A stretch of DNA of 64,000 nt, taken from G965267425 sp965267425. GTDB lineage: Bacteria; Bacteroidota; Bacteroidia; Flavobacteriales_E; Vicingaceae. Location of the stretch: NCBI GenBank assembly GCA_965267425.1, contig OZ253959.1, positions 1,426,001 through 1,490,000 of the forward strand. Direction: 5' to 3'. The notes beneath the pieces were generated by a model. That model ran no database searches. It was given only the letters and a program-made list of their open reading frames with translations, and was not told the origin of the DNA. Both the position numbers and the translations under genes were made by a program. Shown piece after piece: positions 26,801 through 33,857 of this stretch (position 1 is its first letter; each line of letters begins with the position of its first letter).

Positions 26801-29800
26801 ACAATAGAGAGTATTCAGCTTATGAAAGTGGTTCACCTCCTGTGACACATACTACTTCTGAATTACCTGAAGGTACTTATAAAGTAAGAGTCGTGGATTC
26901 TAGAGGTTGTGAAGATATTGACTTTGTTACACGCAGCCCCTTGGCAAGCAACCATATTTTTAATATTCAGTATCAATGGGGATTACCGGCCCAAAGGGAT
27001 CCTGATCCCGATGCCTTTCCCGAAACACCTATGACAAAAGAAGAAGATAAGAAGAATACCATAAACAAGGCATTTGCAGCAGCAACATCTGGATGTTTGG
27101 ACGTAATAAAAGGTGATAATACAGTTATGTATGAAACCACTTGTTTGAATCCAGACTTTTTGGAAGACAAATTGGAATTGAGTTATAAGGAGACATTAAA
27201 ACAAATCACTCTTTATTACAGAGATAGAGCAAGTAATTTGACTAAGACTGTTCCTCCCCAGGGTGTAGATTTATCTTCTACAGACAGGTCTTCCAATCCA
27301 TCTCACGTCATGGAAAATCAATTCGACTTTGATGGGATGAAACGGATGATTAATTCTGATGCTCCTGACAGAATTGGTGAGACTAAATATCTATATGATG
27401 CTATGATGCAAATGCGTTTTTCTCAAACACCAAAGCAATTAGCTAATAGTAATTTCTCGTATACAAGATTTGATGATCTAGGAAGAATTACCGAAACAGG
27501 TCAAAGTAAACTTGCAGGTGGTCAAACATTTGATGTGTATTTAGCCAATTCTGCTCAATTAGACAATATGAGCTTTCCATCCAGTAATTTGGAACAACGT
27601 GTAATACATGAATACAATCAACAAATTGCGGGTATTGATTATTTGGGTCAAACTCAACGTTTTGTTTCTCAAAGAATTAGTCACTCCTATACCGATGAGG
27701 ATGGTAATTTGGCAACAACCCATGACCAGGTGCATACTTATTACAGTTATGATGCTCATGGTAATGTTGAATGGCTAATTCAAGAGCAAGATGAGTTGGG
27801 TAAAAATTACATTCGATATGAATATGACTTGATAAGTGAAAATGTAAAAAAAGTATTCTATAACGAGTTCAGGGAAGATAAATGGTTTTTGGAGTATGAA
27901 TATAATGAAGATAACGCTTTAATTTCTGCCAGATCATCATATGACGGTGTAAGATGGGAATCGGATAAAAATTATTTGTATTACCACCATGGGCCATTAG
28001 CCAGAGAAGAACTCGGCTTTGATAAAATTCAAGGAATTGACTATACATATACGATTAAAGGTAATTTGAAAGCAGTAAATCACCCTTATCTAGACTATAC
28101 TGGAGGAAGTGGCTATGAATTAGAAATGGACCCGGGAAAAGATGGTGCTACTTCCGGTACACATGGTCAATTTGAAAAAGATGTATTTAGTTATGCATTA
28201 GGATATTATAATGGCGATTATGTACATGATGATTTTAATGGTCAGGCAAGTAACGTGTTGAGCCCTTATTCCAATTTTAGTTCTAGCTATGACTTGTTTG
28301 ATGGAAATATTGCTTATATCGCTTCTGCATCAGCTCAGGATAATCCTTCAATGCTCATTCCACATGAGGAAATGACGGGCGTCCAATACAGATATGACCA
28401 ACTTGGTCGAATAAAGGAAACCAAAAATTCTGTTGCACAATCGGCCAATAGTGCTTTCTATTCATTAAATACCAATGATTTTGATGCTGTTTACTCGTAT
28501 GATGCCAATGGAAATTTGCTCACGCTGGAGCGCAATAGTGCTCATGCTTCAGACAATCGAATGGATGATTTTACATATACATACACGACGCCAAGAGTTG
28601 ACAATCGATTGCAAAGTTTATCCGAAGGGCTTGGGGCAAGTGTAGCCGAAAATGGTAATGGAAACGATCTAACTGGAACCTTATCGTTCGTCTATGACGA
28701 AGATGGAAATTTGATTCAATCTCTGGCAGAAAACATTGATAACATTACATGGACTACATCTGGCAAAATAAAGCTAATTGAGCCAAGTAATTCTTCAATT
28801 CCAAAAATTGAATTTTTCTATGATGCTAATGATCAAAGAATTAAAAAGGTAGTTGATCATTCCGGTTATGGTGTTCCTTCAAATCCTGATGATATAATAA
28901 CAACATATTACATCCGTGATGCAGGTGGAAATATCTTATCAATTTATGAAAGAACAAATAATCATGTTGGCCCAGGACCGGATGATTTTCAGGCTTCATT
29001 TAAACTCGTGAGTAGAAATATTTATGGTTCCGATCGGATTGGCTCATTTGATTTCAAGCATGAATTTCCTCCTGAAAATTTTGTGAATGGGTCTACGGTT
29101 CCTCAGTTAGACAGATCAACTGATCCTATAAGTATGCCCACAATTTTAGCCGCTAATTATATGCGATTTGCAGGATTCAAAAAATATGAATTGACAGATC
29201 ATTTAAGTAATGTCAGATTGGTTGTTAGTGATGTCAAAGGAGCTACTGATTTGGTGACAAGTCTTGAAAATGGTGCAAAGATATTGTCCACTCAAGATTA
29301 TTATCCATTTGGAATGGTAATGCCAGGAAGGAATTTCACTTCTTCGAATTATAGATTTGCTTTCAATGGAATGGAAAAAGATGATGAAATTAAAGGGTCA
29401 TTTAATTCTTATAATTTTAAGTTCCGAATGCATGACCCAAGGATTGGCCGATTCTTTAGCGTAGATCCTTTATCAAGTCGATTTGCTTATAATTCTCCTT
29501 TTGCATTTGCAGAAAATAAAGTAATTCGATTCATTGAATTGGAAGGATTGGAAATTTTTCTGTCAAAAGCAGAAAGGGTGGAGTATCGCGATGGAATGCA
29601 TAATGCTCAAGCAAATACTGCCATATTTGTATACAATGTTGGTGTGAGCATGTACAATGGCTTTGTAGATCTATTTAATTATACTGGCCAGATTGATCAA
29701 ATTAATAAAGAAAATGGATGTTCTTGGTGTTTAGTCACGGATGAATCTTATAACAAGATTAAAACTGATGTTCAAGTGGCTTATAATGCTGTTGAGAATT

Positions 29801-30324
29801 ACGTGACTACTACTTCGTGGGAGCAATTTAAAAGTGATTTTTCAGAAATAGCTAGCAATGTTGAAACATATGAAAACCTGGCAGGTGCAATTGTTGCAAA
29901 AAAACTCAGACTTTCAAAAGGTAAAAAAGGAACGTCTGTATGGAAATTAGACAAGTTTGATCGTGGAAGAGAAATTGAGAAAATGCTAGGAGGTAACATG
30001 AAGTCTCCCAACTATCCAGTGATCGACGCTTTTAAAAATGGAGTGGCCACCAGTATTAAAAGTTTAGATTTAGGGGCTGCTTCATATCAAACAATGTCCA
30101 ATTTGAGGTCTACTTTGAAACAGTATGTGAATAAACTTGCGAAATTTGATGGTGCTGAATGGGGTGGGGATGTAGTATATGGATTCCAAATTAAAGAAAG
30201 AGTATTAAGTTTGGGTATTGATTTAACAAAAGCTACAGACGAACAGTGGAAAATTCTTGATGAAATTGTAGAATGGGCAAAAAAAGAAAAGAATATTCGT
30301 GTTAAAATAACTCATATTGAATGA
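23824..30324 (+). CDS. Rhs-repeat polymorphic toxin with C-terminal PD-(D/E)xK-like nuclease domain, 2166 aa
   Basis: The ATG at 23824 gives signal peptide MKYIILLSSFAFIVFSLNAQ; the frame also opens at 23788. A propeller-like N-terminal part (to about 480) is followed by PKD/Ig-like domains (CNNVSVNFNATVASGTPSYS onward, about 490-1030). YD/Rhs repeats come next (YDQLGRIKET, YDANGNLLTLERN, YDEDGNLIQS, FYDANDQRIKKV) and the Rhs core end DPRIGRFFSVDP (1871-1882). The variable tail holds FDRGREIEKML (E2052), NYPVID (D2068) and ATSIKSLDLG (K2079). This E-D-xxK spacing fits restriction-endonuclease-fold Rhs/CdiA toxins, with S2077 where ExK usually has an acid. Rhs shells encapsulate and cleave off such tails; the target (DNA or tRNA) cannot be read. 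Confidence 0.8.
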   Translation: MKSSKMKYIILLSSFAFIVFSLNAQNYSRMYDNTHGWSKANYVLTDLNGDNLLLGAQEYSSFSTKTDFLMRINNSGDAIAAGFNLINTVQTSYYAEAVKAINRSGTLGILGTSHSTTNANPTLKHRAVYYEILNSSTNLAVYNPYALPAFADVDESFAVDITETSNGELAAVVNIVQNNGGPIKKGIAFHQFDFNSSSGGGYVGIFRETYYAVGADLFATSVHEIPGTGRFLISGTIVQSSEKDIFFLVIDPGNPSNNWFGKYDLSGNEDEAVDVQEFFLSGTGQSYFVLTANTKPGSGASNLLVGRFQYTPSSSNHITFDYLSEIVDNGNDQEGSAMTYVNTTDPDKYQIGFDEISSGTSKASAMQLSYNTGTSTMIVNWANSYKDDAVANGINMSSNGKSYLCGTATFSGKDYAYLTEINSVGNSKCQNGLGPFTPTNRSFIVSTVGYTTDEAEVDITMDLWFSPYLYSNLDGCSPCPQGLTVNPNPGYTCNNVSVNFNATVASGTPSYSWYNLLSPTTILSTTSSLSTSVIGQYMVEAFNGSCSETMVVHLKTNGPDFTLEEGDVACTPKDIALVDNNPTIGATYTWTFTPLGSTPSTVTPTGTNANGDDYYTAGKGTLSVLGVANGCSLTVNIVVDDDPNLPQNFTMQNGAVDCNPSLTLGEAWICNTSTPVPSSGWKSPFTYRWYDGPPPPGSGNLLHTSTNNYYNVENQTYYVTAQYTNCTPVVVEVYLEPLYFDMTPSPGTLSPNYSTYCTNGLASISFQLGIYNAEQNAFNSVKPTYEIYQEGTTPGVYNINVVSTTTLNTLSFAPASFVCPHPIRSYGKFTSLMLTHQLPDGNYRLKIHTPGSYACSEDIDFTIDPYDPNLAGTISPASPEVDCKTGVVDVTCYASGNNPIASIEWFEDVSGTWVSIGFGTTLTLSEGTYFIRLTDSEGCTKDLPQFVVDEATNGPNLSNLGFTGCIGSATINSGTPTYHIYWDREVSTSPTVYNREYSAYESGSPPVTHTTSELPEGTYKVRVVDSRGCEDIDFVTRSPLASNHIFNIQYQWGLPAQRDPDPDAFPETPMTKEEDKKNTINKAFAAATSGCLDVIKGDNTVMYETTCLNPDFLEDKLELSYKETLKQITLYYRDRASNLTKTVPPQGVDLSSTDRSSNPSHVMENQFDFDGMKRMINSDAPDRIGETKYLYDAMMQMRFSQTPKQLANSNFSYTRFDDLGRITETGQSKLAGGQTFDVYLANSAQLDNMSFPSSNLEQRVIHEYNQQIAGIDYLGQTQRFVSQRISHSYTDEDGNLATTHDQVHTYYSYDAHGNVEWLIQEQDELGKNYIRYEYDLISENVKKVFYNEFREDKWFLEYEYNEDNALISARSSYDGVRWESDKNYLYYHHGPLAREELGFDKIQGIDYTYTIKGNLKAVNHPYLDYTGGSGYELEMDPGKDGATSGTHGQFEKDVFSYALGYYNGDYVHDDFNGQASNVLSPYSNFSSSYDLFDGNIAYIASASAQDNPSMLIPHEEMTGVQYRYDQLGRIKETKNSVAQSANSAFYSLNTNDFDAVYSYDANGNLLTLERNSAHASDNRMDDFTYTYTTPRVDNRLQSLSEGLGASVAENGNGNDLTGTLSFVYDEDGNLIQSLAENIDNITWTTSGKIKLIEPSNSSIPKIEFFYDANDQRIKKVVDHSGYGVPSNPDDIITTYYIRDAGGNILSIYERTNNHVGPGPDDFQASFKLVSRNIYGSDRIGSFDFKHEFPPENFVNGSTVPQLDRSTDPISMPTILAANYMRFAGFKKYELTDHLSNVRLVVSDVKGATDLVTSLENGAKILSTQDYYPFGMVMPGRNFTSSNYRFAFNGMEKDDEIKGSFNSYNFKFRMHDPRIGRFFSVDPLSSRFAYNSPFAFAENKVIRFIELEGLEIFLSKAERVEYRDGMHNAQANTAIFVYNVGVSMYNGFVDLFNYTGQIDQINKENGCSWCLVTDESYNKIKTDVQVAYNAVENYVTTTSWEQFKSDFSEIASNVETYENLAGAIVAKKLRLSKGKKGTSVWKLDKFDRGREIEKMLGGNMKSPNYPVIDAFKNGVATSIKSLDLGAASYQTMSNLRSTLKQYVNKLAKFDGAEWGGDVVYGFQIKERVLSLGIDLTKATDEQWKILDEIVEWAKKEKNIRVKITHIE

Positions 30325-30758
30325 TTGAAAAAAGTGTATCGTTAATCAAATCTATTGACAAGTATCACATTAATAGTTTGAATCAAGACGATAGAGGGGT
30401 TTGGGTACCTGGGCAGTCAACAATTGTTTTGGAAACTTCAGAACCTTATTCTGAAATTGTATCATCAATTAAGTTGGCTTTGGAAAACTCAACACAGAAT
30501 TATACCGAGCCAGAAAATTGGAAAGCACATAGAGATGAAATATCGAAGCAATTAGGATTTAAAAATCAAAAAGAGAAGTATAGAGAAGGTAATCTTCATT
30601 TAATCGTTTCATTTATAAACAATCAATTCAGAATAATCACTTCTGAGTTGCGATTCAATCCTAAAGGATTTTTTTACCACAAGATAAATCCTGAATTGTC
30701 AGATCTGAAGGAATTAAATGGGGATATATTGAGAAAAGCGCTCTCTTTATGTAAATAA
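30321..30758 (+). CDS. immunity protein candidate for the Rhs nuclease
   Basis: 145 residues, no signal peptide, so cytoplasmic. The start codon overlaps the toxin stop in ATGA, the coupling usual for toxin-immunity pairs. The sequence is alpha+beta with a central acidic and aromatic part (SEPYSEIVSSIKLALENSTQ, YTEPENWKAHRDEI) and basic end. I do not recognise the Imm family. Position, size, lack of signal and coupling support the call; homology does not. Confidence 0.75.
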   Translation: MIEKSVSLIKSIDKYHINSLNQDDRGVWVPGQSTIVLETSEPYSEIVSSIKLALENSTQNYTEPENWKAHRDEISKQLGFKNQKEKYREGNLHLIVSFINNQFRIITSELRFNPKGFFYHKINPELSDLKELNGDILRKALSLCK

Positions 30759-30928
30759 TGCCTTTTGAAGTAATATCTAGAGTTCTTGGCTTTCTTAGAA
30801 TAGACGCAAAAAAGATTCATAAGAAAATCAGTAATTTTATTGGAACAACTCCCTGCATTTTTGAAAAGTTTTGGATTTATGTTGAATTGATCTGCTATTC
30901 GAAAAAATTTAAGATTGTTAGGTCGTAA
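30758..30928 (+). CDS. 56-aa ORF coupled to the immunity gene by TAATG
   Basis: The ATG at 30758-30760 shares its A with the TAA stop of the immunity gene. The frame reads MPFEVISRVLGFLRIDAKKI, then HKKISNFIGTTPCIFEKFWI, and ends YSKKFKIVRS before TAA. It is basic, with a possible short amphipathic or membrane-associated helix (CIFEKFWIYVELICYS). It ends 16 nt before the next gene. It may be a small accessory of the toxin module, or the remnant of an orphan toxin tail or second immunity gene after module exchange. No homolog known to me. Confidence 0.45.
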   Translation: MPFEVISRVLGFLRIDAKKIHKKISNFIGTTPCIFEKFWIYVELICYSKKFKIVRS

Positions 30929-30944
30929 GTTTCTTATTCTATGT

Positions 30945-32474
30945 ATGAAGTTGAATGATTATTTTTTAACCTTAAAAGGGGGGGTAAATTTATTTTCATT
31001 TCTCTTAAAATCGACATCGATTCTATGTTTTCCAACGATAATGCTTTCAAATGTTATTTGTGCACAGAAAATTTTAGATCCCTGTTTTAATTCAATTGAT
31101 TATAATGATGGATACGGAAGTTCTTCTGAAGAGATAAACGTTTCAGGATTTTTTGGAGAATGGATTAACGGAAGTTGGAATTTTCACACTTCTATAAATA
31201 ATCGTATTGTTTCTGCACCTCCTTGTGATGCCAATTTTAAGGGGTTGATGATGGGAGCGTCAAGTGTGGGAGTGGTTGCGTTTAAATTGGATTCTCCATT
31301 AAAAGCAGGTGATTCCTATACATTTGAATTTACTTATATAGCTGATGGATTTCAGCCCTGGATTATCAATCCTTACCATAGACCTAATGTTTGGAGTTCA
31401 TCTAGTAGTTCGTTAGTTTCCACGTTGATTGACACTCTTCCCAGTGCGTTCAATCAATGGGTAACTAACTCGATCACCTTTGTTGCAACCTTAGATCAAG
31501 ATGGTCATGATTGGATTGAACTAAGGACAATAGGACTGCATGATCCAGGTTTGGGTATAATTCTAAGTGAAATATGTGATTTAGGAAATGATACCTCGAT
31601 TTGTAGTCAAAATGAATTGTGGCTCGAACCTGCAAGTAACAATCTTTCTTTCGTTTGGGATAATGGATCAAATGATTCACCAAGATTAGTAAATCAACCA
31701 GGCACATATTGGATTCGATATGATAATAATGATTTGTGTACGGATACAATAGAAGTTTTGGAAGCTGATATTGAATTATTTTCTCTTGGCCCGGACACTA
31801 TTCTTTGTCCGGATGATTATTTATATTTCAATTTAGATCTTGGAAACGCAACTACTTATGTCTGGCAAGGAAGTGATACGATTCAACAATACAGAATTAT
31901 AGAGTCGGGTAATTATGAAATATTTGTTAGTAATCATTGTGATACACTGATGGATCAAATAAACGTGAACTATTACGAAATTCCAGAATTACCTACACTG
32001 TTATGTGAAAATGAAGAATTGGAATTAAATGCCACCAGTTCCGGCGCGATTTCGTACTCTTGGGACAATGGGTCTCAAGATTCAATTAGAATTGTAAGCA
32101 ACCCGGGTGATTATTCAGTTGAAGTCGAATTTCCTTGTGGCTTTTACACTTCCTCGACAACAGTAGAATTAGCAAATTGCCAATGCCAATTGTATGTTCC
32201 CAATTCATTCACACCCAACAGTGATTTAATCAACGATGAGTTTAAAATTACCAATGAATGTAATATTACTGGCTTCAATATTTCCATTTTTAATCGTTGG
32301 GGCCAAGTAGTTATGCTATCAAATGACCCATCTTTTTCTTGGGATGGTAGATTAAATGGAAACTTATTGCCTGAGGGAATATATAGTTGGCGAATTTCAT
32401 ATTCATGGCGAAACCCAGAAAATCAAGAGAAGATGGAAGAAAAGGTGGTTGGTTACCTTTCAATATGGTATTGA
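30945..32474 (+). CDS. T9SS type B (gliding-associated C-terminal) cargo with Ig-like repeats, 509 aa
   Basis: The ATG at 30945 is taken; the frame also opens from a TTG at 30915. The signal is long (LKSTSILCFPTIMLSNVICAQ). A first beta-sandwich domain (to about 215) is followed by three Ig-like repeats, each with a C-x-ND/LEP start and a W-(D/Q)-G strand (FVWDNGSNDSPRLVNQPG, YVWQGSDTIQ, YSWDNGSQDSIRIVSNPG). The end is a type B sorting domain: LYVPNSFTPNSDLINDEF, FNISIFNRWGQVV, FSWDGRLNGNLLPEGIYSW. Such proteins are secreted through T9SS and stay at the surface. It closes the packed Rhs run, 16 nt after the 56-aa ORF. Confidence 0.85.
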   Translation: MKLNDYFLTLKGGVNLFSFLLKSTSILCFPTIMLSNVICAQKILDPCFNSIDYNDGYGSSSEEINVSGFFGEWINGSWNFHTSINNRIVSAPPCDANFKGLMMGASSVGVVAFKLDSPLKAGDSYTFEFTYIADGFQPWIINPYHRPNVWSSSSSSLVSTLIDTLPSAFNQWVTNSITFVATLDQDGHDWIELRTIGLHDPGLGIILSEICDLGNDTSICSQNELWLEPASNNLSFVWDNGSNDSPRLVNQPGTYWIRYDNNDLCTDTIEVLEADIELFSLGPDTILCPDDYLYFNLDLGNATTYVWQGSDTIQQYRIIESGNYEIFVSNHCDTLMDQINVNYYEIPELPTLLCENEELELNATSSGAISYSWDNGSQDSIRIVSNPGDYSVEVEFPCGFYTSSTTVELANCQCQLYVPNSFTPNSDLINDEFKITNECNITGFNISIFNRWGQVVMLSNDPSFSWDGRLNGNLLPEGIYSWRISYSWRNPENQEKMEEKVVGYLSIWY

Positions 32475-32493
32475 CGTTGCACAGATTTTTTTA

Positions 32494-32542
32494 GGAGAGG
32501 GGTATCAATTCCTTCACAGTTTTGCCTTAGAAAGCGACGCGA
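32494..32542 (+). repeat. dispersed 49-bp intergenic repeat, copy C
   Basis: Same unit as copies A and B: GGAGAGGGG start, TCAATTCCTTCACAGTTTTG core, GCGACGCGA end. It begins 19 nt after the stop of the T9SS type B gene. Seven mismatches to copy A. Confidence 0.75.
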
Positions 32543-32626
32543 CTTTAGTCTTTATCTCAATCTCTGATTTTCGAAAGCGTTAGCACTTTACTGCGTAACT
32601 TAGGAGAGCACCAAAAAACGAACGCA

Positions 32627-33451
32627 TTGAAATCCATTGGTACATATATTCTGCAATTGGTTGGAATTACAGTTCTTGGGTTAGTCTTGGTTCATTGTAA
32701 GTCTACAAAGAATCCCATTGCTCGAGAAAAAGTGCAAGGCAATAATGAGGTGATCATCAATGGCGAATCGAGATTCAGATCGGTTAATTCCAAGGATGAA
32801 GTGATATTTCAGGGGGAAAATAACAAAGTGTATATAGACTATTTGGACTCTTTTTTTAATATAGATGGGAGCCATGATGTCATTATAATAGAAGGAGATG
32901 GCAACATTTTTAGATTAACACACCAGCAAGTCATTGACAATTCAAAAAATAGCTCAGATACTATTCATTTAATAGGAAATCAAAACCACATTGATTATTT
33001 GGTTGCTTATTTCATGAACAATTCTAATTCAAGCAATGAAAAGGTTGAGTTAGTATTAGACGACAACATTAAAATTATTGAGACAGGAAATGTGACAGAA
33101 TTTGATTCAAGCACCATTGAAAATAAAATTACCAAATCATGGATGCCTGTGAATAAAGCCTTTTATTTCTATAAAAATGAGGCGGTTAAAGGAAATATGG
33201 ATGCTTCATTTTATTTGGGTGAGATGTATGAATTAGGAGTAGGTACAAAGATGGATATGAAAAAGGCAGAATATTATTATCTCATTGCTGCGAAAAAAGG
33301 TCACGTTGCAGCTCAATCATCGTTGGGATACATATATGCGAATGAATGGGGCAGTGTTTCTAAAAATGAAGAGAAGGCAAAATATTGGTATAAAAAAGCC
33401 GCGGCTCAAGGAGATGATTTTGCAAAGGAAGAACTTGTAAAGATGGAATGA
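32627..33451 (+). CDS. Sel1-repeat lipoprotein, 274 aa
   Basis: It opens with TTG at 32627; no ATG is available before the signal sequence MKSIGTYILQLVGITVLGLV with lipobox VLVHC. Residues 25-150 form short repeated strands (NNEVIINGESRFRSVNSKDE, NNKVYIDYLDSFF), like a small beta solenoid. The last 100 residues carry Sel1/TPR-like repeats: ASFYLGEMYELGVGTKMDMK, AQSSLGYIYANEWGSVSKNE and KYWYKKAAAQGDD. Sel1 repeats mediate protein-protein contact. It probably is a periplasmic or surface scaffold; the partner is unknown. Confidence 0.8.
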   Translation: MKSIGTYILQLVGITVLGLVLVHCKSTKNPIAREKVQGNNEVIINGESRFRSVNSKDEVIFQGENNKVYIDYLDSFFNIDGSHDVIIIEGDGNIFRLTHQQVIDNSKNSSDTIHLIGNQNHIDYLVAYFMNNSNSSNEKVELVLDDNIKIIETGNVTEFDSSTIENKITKSWMPVNKAFYFYKNEAVKGNMDASFYLGEMYELGVGTKMDMKKAEYYYLIAAKKGHVAAQSSLGYIYANEWGSVSKNEEKAKYWYKKAAAQGDDFAKEELVKME

Positions 33452-33857
33452 CAATTTATGTCAATCTAGAACTATTGAAATTTAATAAACCTGAAGCTCG
33501 AATTAATTGACGTTGCTATTTAGCCCCGACAGCAGCGGAAATCCGCCAAAGGCGATTGTAGCGAATGGCCCTCCTTCGCCCGGTAAACGGGAGGGAAGTT
33601 CATTAAGGTATAAAATTCCCGCTTCTTATTTCTCGTGTAATGAAGATTGATGGTAACTAAATAAGAATACATTTCCCGCACCAATATTCCTCATTCACCT
33701 ATTTATTAATTACGTTATTTACCTATGATTTTTGCAGATTGGATGTGCTTATTCTGTTTACATTCAATTATTCAAACGAACCAACCTGTCTGGCAATATG
33801 ACATTGACGTCATGCTGGGTTCGTGTATCATTCGATTGTTAACCAAAAATCATTGTC
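33452..33857. other. non-coding gap with a structured element
   Basis: Apart from the element at 33521-33595 I see nothing but AT-rich DNA. An open frame at 33725-33964 overlaps the next gene's signal-peptide region in another frame and is not credible. Confidence 0.5.
33521..33595 (+). ncRNA. Flavo-1-like intergenic element followed by GC-rich hairpin
   Basis: The segment starts TAGCCCCGACAGCAGCGG, has the hairpin GCC-AAA-GGC (33545-33553) flanked by ATCC and GATTG, then TAGCG. This resembles a repeated intergenic element common in Flavobacteriia, which I believe corresponds to the Rfam Flavo-1 motif; the name is from memory and uncertain. It is followed by CCCTCC (33569-33574) pairing with GGAGGG (33590-33595), which competes with an inner CCCG/CGGG hairpin at 33579-33591. 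It is GC-rich compared with its surroundings. Confidence 0.4.
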
